Below are positions 1 to 6,696 of a stretch of DNA of 7,596 nt, one piece after another; position 1 is the first letter of the stretch; each line of letters begins with the position of its first letter. A program made the position numbers and the translations under genes. Origin of the DNA: an uncultured Solobacterium sp. GTDB lineage: Bacteria > Bacillota_I > Bacilli_A > Erysipelotrichales > Erysipelotrichaceae. A model generated the notes under the pieces. The model was not told where the DNA came from and ran no database searches. It was given only the letters and a program-made list of their open reading frames with translations. The stretch is from assembly GCA_905235315.1 (NCBI GenBank), contig CAJOLG010000081.1:1-7596 (forward strand). The letters are read 5' to 3'.

Positions 1-1086
1 TGCGGCATCTTTGACGCCGGTTTCTTCCATATATGCCTGCAGGGCATAATCCATCTCTTTCTCCGGATTTTCCTTGATCGGCCGGCAGTCTTCCCGGCAG
101 AGATCGTAGAGATTCGGATACGTTTGTTCGATATAGGCAAGACTCTCCGGGTGATCGAGATACCGCTTTGCGGCCATCCAGCGAAGCCGTTCTTTTTCTT
201 CCGGCCCAATATCCTGATCCTGGGTATGTGTCGACACAATAAACTCGGTCATGACAAAATCCTGATTCCGGTCATCTGCCAGGTCGGCATTTTCAATCAA
301 TGCTCTGCTGTCCCGCAAAAACTCCGGGTTGTCTTTGAACCAGCCTGCATTCGCCGCATCATCCAGCAGGTTTGTCAGGCTGCGGCGGAACGGTTCTTCC
401 GCCAGCGAATTCTCGACCTGCTCGCCGATCAGTGAGGAAAGTGCGGTTTCGCCGTCTTCGGTCGGCTGATGGGTACAGAGATACTCACCGAGGCGCGAAG
501 CACACTCCGCATAAAGGATATCGTCCGCCGTTTCGGAGAAAATCGTTAAACTGCGGGAAAATAGCTGAAAGGCAAAAAACTGTTCCGCGCTTTCGGAAAT
601 CTGAAAGGTTTTGATATCATTCAGACCTTTTTCAATCAGATCGGGAATCACCTCGATACGGCCGGTTTCCGCAGCCATCCCGGTCAGCAGGTAAAAGACA
701 TCGGTATACTGGTTTTTCACGGGATTTTTGATCTCTTTGAGCAGGTCCGTTACCTTCTTTTCATCACCGGTCTCATTCCATAGGATCCGCGCCTGTCCAA
801 GCAGCCCCAGATTACGGGCTGCCGGTTCGTCACTCATCTGCCGCAGCAGGGTTTTTGCGCCGCTGATATTGCCCTGCAGAATCAGCACATCCGCCAGCAT
901 CGACCGGAACAGGCCGGTTTCCTTGTCATCATAGCGGGAAAGCACCGCCTTCAGGTCATTTTCGGCTTCCGCCGCCTGCTGATTTGAAACAAGAGCCCCG
1001 ATCCGCATGAATTCTTCGCGCAGTTCCGTGGAAAGAAGAGCCAGGCCGGCAATGATCTCGCGGTCATCAATCATTTCTTTTTCCAT
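1..1086 (-). CDS. Helical, TPR-like repeat protein of unknown function (3'-partial)
   Basis: An open frame of 362 codons starts at the ATG at 1086-1084 and runs off the left edge with no stop. The start is well supported: GGAGGT at 1101-1096 lies 9 nt upstream, inside the end of the preceding glycosyltransferase gene, whose TGA is only 2 nt away. The protein begins MEKEMIDDREIIAGLALLST. It is rich in Leu, Ala and Glu in a pattern of paired amphipathic helices, for example residues about 35-110 (NDLKAVLSRYDD, LADVLILQGNISGAKTLLRQ, LGLLGQARILWNETGD), which resemble degenerate tetratricopeptide repeats. No signal peptide, membrane segment or catalytic motif is visible, so it is probably cytoplasmic. 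TPR-like proteins usually act as protein-binding scaffolds. Its place at the end of a surface-glycan operon suggests a link to that pathway, but this is inference. The missing C-terminus could carry another domain. I do not recognise the family. Confidence 0.8.
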   Translation of the reverse strand, partial: MEKEMIDDREIIAGLALLSTELREEFMRIGALVSNQQAAEAENDLKAVLSRYDDKETGLFRSMLADVLILQGNISGAKTLLRQMSDEPAARNLGLLGQARILWNETGDEKKVTDLLKEIKNPVKNQYTDVFYLLTGMAAETGRIEVIPDLIEKGLNDIKTFQISESAEQFFAFQLFSRSLTIFSETADDILYAECASRLGEYLCTHQPTEDGETALSSLIGEQVENSLAEEPFRRSLTNLLDDAANAGWFKDNPEFLRDSRALIENADLADDRNQDFVMTEFIVSTHTQDQDIGPEEKERLRWMAAKRYLDHPESLAYIEQTYPNLYDLCREDCRPIKENPEKEMDYALQAYMEETGVKDAA

Positions 1087-1088
1087 CG

Positions 1089-2246
1089 TCAAAGCACCTC
1101 CATAAACTGCTCGAGAATCGCTTCATTGGGATAGTGATACTCTTTCAGACAGAGTTTCATATTCTTCAGTTCGTCGATTGAGCAGAGTGCCCTCTTCAGG
1201 CCCTCGGTCAGGCCTTCCTGCGAGTTTTCCACGATCCATCCGTATTCCGGTTTCGTAATCTGTTCCTGCACGCCGCTGACTTCCGTCGCAAGCACCGGAG
1301 TGCCGACGATCAGGCTTTCGGAAATCACCGTCGCAAACCCTTCATAGAGGCTGCTGGAAACATAGAGATCCGCTTTCTTCATATCCGCATACGGATTCTG
1401 CCGGTATCCGAGAAATACCACATGGTTCATATGGCGGTCCTTTACCATCTTCCGCAGAGCTTCCTCTTCTTCTCCGCCGCCGATCAGATACAGCGTATGG
1501 TGATTGCCGCCCTGATATACCTCATCGCTCGCAATCAGAAGCCGGTCGATGCTTTTCTGGGGATGGAAGCGGGCTACCGTAATCACATTGGGACCGTCGG
1601 TTCCGTTGATCTCACTGCCGTCGTCTTCTTCAAGGCATTTCATGATGCGGTCAATATCCATGAGATTATGGATCGTTACTCCGTTGGATACCCGGAATAC
1701 CGTTTCATAAGCGATCAGTGCTTTCTCACTGTCCGCAATGTTGAGGTCGATCTTTTCCAGGGCTTTCTTTACCAGCGGCATATGGTTATGCGAATAGTTG
1801 CAGACACTGTAGTCCGTGAGAACCCAGTTGATCTTGCGTTTACTGTCGCCGTATGCAGTAAAGATCGTGCAGAAGCCTTCCTTTGCGGCTACTTCGACAT
1901 CATATTGTTTGTGCAGGATCTTTTTCCGTTCGGATACAATCCGCTTCCGGATGAGCCCCGTTTTCATATAGGCGATCAGCCGGATCTTTCCGGCAATCGC
2001 CCCGATGTTCTTCTCCTGCCACAGCAGCTCGAGAGACTGGTCGACCTCACGAAAAAACGAACTTCCTTCGATCACATGCACTTTGGAGGGAATCTCTTCC
2101 AGCAGCATCCCCTCTTTATGCAGGATCAGAAGATCGATGTCATACCGGTCTTCGGGAAGCGCCGCCATCAGGGTGTTGAGCACCCGGGCTACCCCTCCCA
2201 TTTTCATTTCGTCGTTTACGAACAGTATCGATTTCTTAGCGGTCAT
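1089..2246 (-). CDS. Glycosyltransferase family 4 (GT-B fold)
   Basis: This 385-residue protein has the usual GT4 length. It would transfer a sugar from a nucleotide-sugar donor to a lipid-linked or saccharide acceptor at the inner membrane face. The N-terminal Rossmann domain opens with ILFVNDEMKMGGVARVL (residues 7-23), including the Gly-Gly loop of GT-B enzymes. WVLTDYS at 141-147 fits the acceptor-side motif of capsule and teichoic-acid GT4 enzymes. The C-terminal donor domain has VARFHPQKSIDRLL (224-237, with Arg226 and Lys231), IGGGEEEE (255-262), and the E-x7-E signature in YEGFATVISE (Glu302, Glu310), the latter two contacting donor sugar and phosphates in the family. The ATG overlaps the upstream GT2 gene by 11 nt, so translation is probably coupled. 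GAGGA at 2254-2250 lies only 3 nt before the ATG, closer than ideal, and an in-frame TGA just upstream rules out a longer start. Sugar specificity cannot be read from sequence. Confidence 0.93.
   Translation of the reverse strand: MTAKKSILFVNDEMKMGGVARVLNTLMAALPEDRYDIDLLILHKEGMLLEEIPSKVHVIEGSSFFREVDQSLELLWQEKNIGAIAGKIRLIAYMKTGLIRKRIVSERKKILHKQYDVEVAAKEGFCTIFTAYGDSKRKINWVLTDYSVCNYSHNHMPLVKKALEKIDLNIADSEKALIAYETVFRVSNGVTIHNLMDIDRIMKCLEEDDGSEINGTDGPNVITVARFHPQKSIDRLLIASDEVYQGGNHHTLYLIGGGEEEEALRKMVKDRHMNHVVFLGYRQNPYADMKKADLYVSSSLYEGFATVISESLIVGTPVLATEVSGVQEQITKPEYGWIVENSQEGLTEGLKRALCSIDELKNMKLCLKEYHYPNEAILEQFMEVL
1096..1101 (-). promoter_or_regulatory. Ribosome binding site of the helical-repeat gene
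   Basis: The minus strand reads GGAGGT, 9 nt before the ATG at 1086. It lies within the last codons of the upstream glycosyltransferase gene. It fixes the start at the first Met rather than the in-frame Met four codons later, which would lie 21 nt from this site. Confidence 0.8.
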
Positions 2247-3198
2247 ATATCCTCAGTACAGTTTTATAGTGTCCCTGACTCAGAAGCGTAAATATCAGGC
2301 GTTTTTTAATCCCCATGTTCTTCACAAACGGATCGTCCATATAATCCGGATAGCGTTTGCGCAGATATGCCATGTTCTCTCCCAGCATTTCCTCGCGCTC
2401 CGCGGTCTTCTCCATATCCTTGATCTTCAGGGTCGTAATATCCAGCCCGAAGATGATGTACATATGCATGATCTCTTCCATCACCGAAGGATCCGCATGA
2501 TTCCGGTCCGCATAGTCTCTTACCCGGTCGATCGCATCATAGATATGAAAGACACGGCGGTCGATCTTATGCTGGATACTGCCGGAACGCTGCCGGTAAA
2601 AGTACAGCGGCCGGTTCACTTTCACGACTTTTTTACTGCGGAGGATCTGGATCGGCACGGTCGCAAGATCTTCATACAGCTTTCCTTTGGGAAACAGGAT
2701 GTCTTTGAATAACGAGGTGCGGTAGAGTTTGTTGCAGGCGGAGTTGTTGATGCGGATCAGGGAAGGCATTTCCGCCGTATCGGCGGACGTGAATTCCCCG
2801 CCGGAAGAAAACTCCCGGTGCCCGTCCTCGTACACGTATTCCATATCGCATACCGCAATATCTGCCCCGTCTTTTACGGCATCATAAAGCAGCTCCGCAT
2901 AGTCCGGCGCAATCGTATCATCCCCGTCAATAAAGCAGATATACTCGCCATGCGCATGCAGGATCCCATAGTTGCGGGCATCGCTGAGCCCTCCGTTGGG
3001 CTTGTCAAGAACGGCGACCCGCTCATCTTCAAATGCGGCGACCTCCAGAAGCGCGCCGGACTGATCCGTACTGCCGTCATTGACCGCAAGGATCTCAAGA
3101 TTCCGGTACGTCTGCGCCCGCACGCTGTCGAGGCACTCTTTTATATAGGGCTCAATGTTGTACACCGGGATAACAACGGTGATCAAAGGCTGTTTCAT
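2236..3198 (-). CDS. Glycosyltransferase family 2 (GT-A fold)
   Basis: A 320-residue inverting GT2 enzyme of the WcaA/EpsH type. It would add one sugar from a nucleotide-sugar donor during glycan assembly in the cytoplasm. The N-terminal GT-A domain is textbook: ITVVIPVYNIEPYIKECLDS (6-25), VNDGSTD (39-45) for the nucleotide, NGGLSDARN (68-76), and the metal-binding DxD in FIDGDD (Asp91, Asp93). ACNKLYRTSLF (154-164) and LYEDLA (174-179, with the Glu-Asp pair that supplies the catalytic base in related enzymes) follow, then YFYRQRSGSI (198-207). The last 100 residues are helical with no clear membrane span. The ATG at 3198-3196 is the only possible start, because TGA lies in frame at 3216-3214. 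No purine-rich ribosome binding site precedes it; the upstream stretch is pyrimidine-rich. It is the only gene here set off by a gap (60 nt), and it overlaps the next GT4 gene by 11 nt. Confidence 0.94.
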   Translation of the reverse strand: MKQPLITVVIPVYNIEPYIKECLDSVRAQTYRNLEILAVNDGSTDQSGALLEVAAFEDERVAVLDKPNGGLSDARNYGILHAHGEYICFIDGDDTIAPDYAELLYDAVKDGADIAVCDMEYVYEDGHREFSSGGEFTSADTAEMPSLIRINNSACNKLYRTSLFKDILFPKGKLYEDLATVPIQILRSKKVVKVNRPLYFYRQRSGSIQHKIDRRVFHIYDAIDRVRDYADRNHADPSVMEEIMHMYIIFGLDITTLKIKDMEKTAEREEMLGENMAYLRKRYPDYMDDPFVKNMGIKKRLIFTLLSQGHYKTVLRIYDR

Positions 3199-3258
3199 AC
3201 AAGGAAAAGTATATCACGGCAGGAATCGTTTCCGTCACCTGCTGAGACGGCAGAGATC
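3199..3258 (-). promoter_or_regulatory. 60-nt intergenic gap with candidate extended -10 element
   Basis: This is the only real gap between genes in the window. On the minus strand it carries TGATATACT at 3216-3208, an extended -10 (TGn followed by TATACT, one mismatch from TATAAT). A possible -35, GTGACG at 3238-3233, matches TTGACA at four positions but sits 19 nt away, longer than ideal. Only 9 nt separate the -10 from the ATG of the GT2 gene. Initiation at the usual distance would give a leader of about 1-4 nt, which would fit the missing ribosome binding site. A 5-bp inverted repeat (ccgtc at 3232-3236, gacgg at 3246-3250) is too weak to call a terminator. The sequence elements are seen; promoter activity is inference. 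Confidence 0.35.
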
Positions 3259-4776
3259 TTACGGATTCCAGCTGCACGTCCATCCGTCGCAGCTCTTTTT
3301 CCAGAAGTAGCCGCTTGCGTAATCAATCGGAACCGCATTGATCCATTCAAACGCATCATCACAGAAGATGATCTGCATCTCGCCGGAAAGGCCGGTCGAT
3401 GCGCCGTTGAACAGAATATCATCTTCCGTAAGCGAGATCCTGTTTCCGTCGAGTTCAAGTTCAAACGGCTCACTGCTTTCCTGCAGAAGCACCCCGTCTT
3501 TTACCGCTGCGTAGTAATCTTCTTCCTTCGCATTGATAAAGTCGTGGTTCAGTCCAAGCGCATTCAGCGCCTTGTTTTCATAGGTGCCGATGGAGGTGCG
3601 CGTATCCCCCTTGATCCGGAACAGAATCGTGCACGGATATTTCGGTGCGTCTTCGATCAGACGGTAGATATTGACATTCTGCTTGTTCAGAAGGTATTTG
3701 GCGGCTCTTGTGCGGGCGGTCTCATATACCTGTTTTGCATCGGCGTTTTCGGTGTGGCGGGTGACATAGCCCTTCTCCTGAATCACGTTCGCAAGATGCC
3801 GGGTGACAATTTCCGCACCCCAGGTATTGTTATGCCAGGTGTCGCCGTCCATATCGAGGAACCACCCAAGTTCCTCTGCTTCCGCAAGAAAATCAATGTA
3901 TTCACATCCTTTGGAATCAAGATACTTCCAGATCGCCGCCAGCTTGTCCGCATCGGCCTGGTCTTCCTGATACGGTGTTTTGACAAAGATCAGATGAATG
4001 TTCTGCTCCTCACAGAGCCCGATCAGCTTATCGATCCAAATGGTTTCGCGTTCCGGCAGCGTTACTTCCTTCTGCGGTTCGAATACCTCAAGCGGGGTAA
4101 ACTGCAGCACTTCCGGATCCTGATCCACATAGCCAAGTCCCCAGGCGATTCCCTGTTCTTCCGAGGCGGCGGCCCGGATTTTCTTTGGATCGGAGAAATC
4201 CATGGTCTTCCAGTTACTGTGGTTCATGTAGAGATCATAGGTATACCCGAGCTTCGTCTCCGGATCTACATCATCCGGTATCCCCTCTGCCGCATCGATG
4301 CGGGTTTTGCCGCTCATCATATCCATGGCAATGTAATACGTGCCTTCCGCATAGCAGACCTGCGACTGGGGAAGCAGTGTAAAGACATCGATCACGACAG
4401 TCTCGGGATGCTGGGTCTTCAGAACCTCTTCGAGAAGATAAAAACTTTCCGAAAACGGCTGGCAGACGGAGCCGAACACATAGCTGTAATAGCCGGTTTC
4501 CGCATAGAAATACCCCGGATTGAAGGCATACTGCATGTGGGATGACCCCAGGGCGATCACATCGATCGTATTCTGCGGGAAGGCACGGAACTGATCTCCG
4601 TCCGTGTTGCGGTCCACCCGGAAATACGGCGTAAGACCCCACCAGATGCCGGCAGCGATGGCGCCCAACACCGCCAGTTTGATGCCTCCCACCAGGATCC
4701 CGGCCCATTGAATGGAATGATGTTCGGTCCGGGCATTCACTTCCGGACGCACTTCTCTTTCCTCAGAATGTGACAT
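3259..4776 (-). CDS. Membrane-anchored SGNH-fold (DltD/AlgJ-like) acyl-transfer partner of MBOAT
   Basis: 505 residues starting MSHSEEREV. The ATG at 4776-4774 is chosen over an upstream in-frame Met (4830) because GGAGGA at 4790-4785 sits 8 nt before it; the shorter form overlaps the MBOAT gene by 14 nt. Residues about 25-47 are one hydrophobic anchor, placing the rest outside the membrane. The SGNH-like domain has IDVIALGSSHMQYAFNP (71-87), where the second Ser of GSSH (Ser79) is the expected nucleophile, and DGDTWHNNTWG (310-320), where Asp312-x-x-His315 completes the triad. DltD, AlgJ/AlgX and PatB use this layout with an adjacent MBOAT protein to O-acylate or O-acetylate surface polymers; that role is inferred from family and neighbour. 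After about residue 345 comes a C-terminal extension of roughly 160 residues. Its region 380-486 faintly resembles ILEI/FAM3-like domains. The tail has a Cys pair (496, 501). Expression is probably coupled to the MBOAT gene. Confidence 0.85.
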   Translation of the reverse strand: MSHSEEREVRPEVNARTEHHSIQWAGILVGGIKLAVLGAIAAGIWWGLTPYFRVDRNTDGDQFRAFPQNTIDVIALGSSHMQYAFNPGYFYAETGYYSYVFGSVCQPFSESFYLLEEVLKTQHPETVVIDVFTLLPQSQVCYAEGTYYIAMDMMSGKTRIDAAEGIPDDVDPETKLGYTYDLYMNHSNWKTMDFSDPKKIRAAASEEQGIAWGLGYVDQDPEVLQFTPLEVFEPQKEVTLPERETIWIDKLIGLCEEQNIHLIFVKTPYQEDQADADKLAAIWKYLDSKGCEYIDFLAEAEELGWFLDMDGDTWHNNTWGAEIVTRHLANVIQEKGYVTRHTENADAKQVYETARTRAAKYLLNKQNVNIYRLIEDAPKYPCTILFRIKGDTRTSIGTYENKALNALGLNHDFINAKEEDYYAAVKDGVLLQESSEPFELELDGNRISLTEDDILFNGASTGLSGEMQIIFCDDAFEWINAVPIDYASGYFWKKSCDGWTCSWNP

Positions 4777-6136
4777 AGATAAAATCCTCCGGATGGAAGC
4801 CGGGTCCGTAGACCCCGAACACAATCGCAATCAGAATCAGCGCCGCATATACGAGCCAGCGCACCAGAATAAACTGCTTCGCGAGCAGTTCGTTCATATC
4901 AAAGAAATACCGCAGAACATCGGTAACGAAAACCACCCCCAGCAGGATCAGAAGCCAGGTCTGTTCGTTGAGCGTGATACCCGCGGCTTCATACGACAGA
5001 GCCGGCAGCCCGCTCACCTGCCCCATGCGGGCAAAGATGCCAAACGCCTCCGCCATCGTCGCAGAGCGGAAGAAGATCCACAGGAGCGAAACCAGCGCAA
5101 AATTCACAAGGATCAATACCGGCGAAAGCACGCGCAGCCCCTTGTGATTCTTCAGTGCCTTCTGAAGCGGCGTTTCCAGCAGGCTGAGAATGCCATGTCC
5201 AAGCCCCCACACCGCAAACACTGCCGTGGATCCGTGCCAGAGCCCGCTTACCAGGAAGGTGATCAGCACATTGACAATGCGCCGCAGAGTCCCCCTGCGG
5301 CTGCCGCCGAGCGGAATATACACATAATCCCGCAGCCAGGAAGACAGGCTTATATGCCACCTGCGCCAGAACTCCGGGATGGTTAACGAAAGATACGGGG
5401 TATGGAAGTTGCGGTCGATATGAAAGCCCAGCAGACGCGCAGCACCGATCGCCACATTGGAATAGGCATCAAAATCGACATAGATCTGGAACGCATACAG
5501 AAGAACCCCGAATACCGTATACCAGCCGGTCAGCTTCGGATCCAGATACGCACGGACTCCGACCGCGAGCTGGTCGGCGATGACCAGTTTTTCAAAACAT
5601 CCCAGCATTGCCTGCACAAAGCCTTTTTTCTGATCGGCATAATCAAACTGCCAGGGTCCTTCCAGTTCCGCAAAGAACGGTTCGGCCCGGTTGATCGGGC
5701 CAGCCGTAAAGACCGGGAAGAAGATCAGATAATCAAAGACACTGATCGGATCCCGTGCGCTCAGTTTTCCCTGCGATACATCCGCAAGATAGCTGACAGC
5801 CTTGAACGAATAGAACGAAACGCCCAGCGGCATGACCCAGCCTGCCCCGACAAAGAAGCCGGCATACTTGCATAGGACAAGGCCGAGCACCGGTACCGCA
5901 ATGCCCAGCGCAGTAATTCCTTTGGTTTTCTTCTTCTCGATCAGGAGCGCGAATCCCCAGGTCCACGCAAAAAGCACCAGCACATAGATCACATCAAGGA
6001 TCCGGGATACCAGAAAAGCCAGAAAGACCAGATTCGCAAGCAGAACCGTAATTCTGCGTGCTTTGCCCGGTGTCAGCCAGCAGGCAGCGCCGGCACCGGC
6101 AGTCAGCAGGAGAAACGGCAGGGACAGAATACTCAT
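4763..6136 (-). CDS. MBOAT family membrane-bound O-acyltransferase (AlgI/DltB/PatA-like)
   Basis: A 457-residue polytopic membrane protein, normal length for bacterial AlgI/DltB/PatA enzymes, with about ten or more hydrophobic segments. The family moves an acyl group (acetyl in AlgI and PatA, D-alanyl in DltB) from a cytoplasmic donor across the membrane to a partner that modifies an extracytoplasmic polymer. Diagnostic blocks are MPLGVSFYSFKAVSYLADV (102-120), FFPVFTAGPINR (139-150), YVDFDAYSNVAIGAARLLGF (219-238), IPEFWRRWHISLSSWLRDYV (253-272) with His261, and FLVSGLWHGS (294-303) with the conserved catalytic His301. The chosen start is the ATG at 6136-6134, which overlaps the HAD gene's TGA as ATGA and has GGGAG 8 nt upstream. 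A GTG three codons earlier is possible but has no usable spacing. The SGNH gene directly downstream is the classic partner, so together they form an O-acylation module. The acyl group and target glycan are unknown; acetyl is the simplest guess. Confidence 0.96.
   Translation of the reverse strand: MSILSLPFLLLTAGAGAACWLTPGKARRITVLLANLVFLAFLVSRILDVIYVLVLFAWTWGFALLIEKKKTKGITALGIAVPVLGLVLCKYAGFFVGAGWVMPLGVSFYSFKAVSYLADVSQGKLSARDPISVFDYLIFFPVFTAGPINRAEPFFAELEGPWQFDYADQKKGFVQAMLGCFEKLVIADQLAVGVRAYLDPKLTGWYTVFGVLLYAFQIYVDFDAYSNVAIGAARLLGFHIDRNFHTPYLSLTIPEFWRRWHISLSSWLRDYVYIPLGGSRRGTLRRIVNVLITFLVSGLWHGSTAVFAVWGLGHGILSLLETPLQKALKNHKGLRVLSPVLILVNFALVSLLWIFFRSATMAEAFGIFARMGQVSGLPALSYEAAGITLNEQTWLLILLGVVFVTDVLRYFFDMNELLAKQFILVRWLVYAALILIAIVFGVYGPGFHPEDFIYVTF
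4785..4790 (-). promoter_or_regulatory. Ribosome binding site that fixes the SGNH gene start
   Basis: The minus strand reads GGAGGA, 8 nt before the ATG at 4776. It lies inside the 3' end of the MBOAT gene. It supports the 505-residue product over a version 18 residues longer, whose extra N-terminus would simply be MBOAT coding sequence read in another frame. Confidence 0.85.
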
Positions 6137-6693
6137 AGCTTCCACTCCCGAAGGGTATCCCCTTTCACAAGAAACGCTTCTGCCGCAAGTTTCGCAAGCG
6201 GCGTATCGCTCTTCGAATCCGAATAGAATTTATCGATCGGCGCTTCGCCGAATACTTCCCGGTACCGGCGCACCTTTTCTTCGCCATGGCAGTTCTTCCC
6301 GGTGTATTTTCCGGTATGCATGTCAACCGGGCTTGCGATCACGTATTTAATTCCCGCTTTGTCACAGAAGGAACGAATCATGAATTCGGGAGAGGCGGAG
6401 ATGACCACATCATCTTCGTTCTGCACGTTCCGATACCAGTCCTTGATATGGTCAAGATGCGACGAGGTGTATTCCTCCACAAAGTCTTCCATGTCATCGA
6501 TCAGGGTGAACATATGAAACAGGTTTTCCTTGAACGTCTGCTTCGGAAGAAGATGAAGCACGAACAAAAGCCCGCAGACCGCAGTCCGCGGAATACTGAG
6601 CAGAGTCTTCGGCCGGTGCCCATAGGCATACAGCACCATTCCCATGGTGGAATCCCCGCGATAGATCGTGTCATCCCAGTCGTATACGTTCAC
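6133..6693 (-). CDS. HAD-superfamily phosphatase, phosphoserine-phosphatase-like (HAD-IB)
   Basis: A 186-residue soluble HAD hydrolase expected to remove phosphate from a small molecule or glycan precursor through an aspartyl-phosphate intermediate. The four motifs are in order: YDWDDT (4-9; Asp5 nucleophile, Asp7 acid/base), ISASPEF (98-104; Ser99), Lys140 in GEEKV, and YSDSKSDTP (157-165; Asp159 and Asp163 for Mg2+). Motif I followed by YRGDST and the helical insert at about 15-85 fit the C1-cap, SerB-like subgroup. A hydrophobic stretch at about 30-50 within the cap could touch a membrane or lipid-linked substrate, though it may just be a buried helix. The start codon is GTG (6693-6691), with GGGAG 6 nt upstream and the GT4 stop 3 nt away. 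The stop overlaps the MBOAT start as ATGA. Context suggests a step in the same glycan pathway rather than serine synthesis; the substrate is unknown. Confidence 0.9.
   Translation of the reverse strand: MNVYDWDDTIYRGDSTMGMVLYAYGHRPKTLLSIPRTAVCGLLFVLHLLPKQTFKENLFHMFTLIDDMEDFVEEYTSSHLDHIKDWYRNVQNEDDVVISASPEFMIRSFCDKAGIKYVIASPVDMHTGKYTGKNCHGEEKVRRYREVFGEAPIDKFYSDSKSDTPLAKLAAEAFLVKGDTLREWKL
6145..6149 (-). promoter_or_regulatory. Ribosome binding site that fixes the MBOAT gene start
   Basis: The minus strand reads GGGAG, 8 nt before the ATG at 6136. It lies within the last codons of the HAD gene. It overlaps the alternative GTG codon at 6145-6143, so that GTG could not use it. Confidence 0.7.
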
Positions 6694-6696
6694 CTG

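Noticed and set aside
124..934. Several short plus-strand open frames over the left-hand region
   Set aside because: They lie opposite the 362-codon helical-repeat frame, which has a strong ribosome binding site and continuous coding character. The short frames overlap one another and show no motifs.
1422..2291. A 289-codon plus-strand open frame opposite the second GT4 gene
   Set aside because: It has the same antisense codon register as the GT4 gene and is explained by the same codon bias. No motif is visible.
3231..3250. Inverted repeat ccgtc/gacgg in the intergenic gap as an intrinsic terminator
   Set aside because: The stem is only 5 bp with a 9-nt loop and is not followed directly by a T-run, so it is unlikely to stop transcription.
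2818..4545. A 575-codon open frame on the plus strand, opposite the GT2 and SGNH genes
   Set aside because: It is in exact antisense codon register with both genes, where stops arise only from sense codons TTA, CTA and TCA, which these genes use rarely. The translation has no recognisable motif and no consistent ribosome binding site, while both minus-strand genes have clear family motifs.
4777..4830. Longer N-terminus (18 extra residues) for the SGNH protein
   Set aside because: It would increase the overlap with the MBOAT gene to 68 nt. The GGAGGA site sits 8 nt before the downstream ATG, and the extra residues are just MBOAT coding sequence read in another frame.
4793..5386. A 197-codon plus-strand open frame opposite the MBOAT gene
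   Set aside because: It is in antisense codon register with the MBOAT gene. The Gln/Arg/His-rich, low-information translation is typical of the reverse complement of membrane-protein codons.
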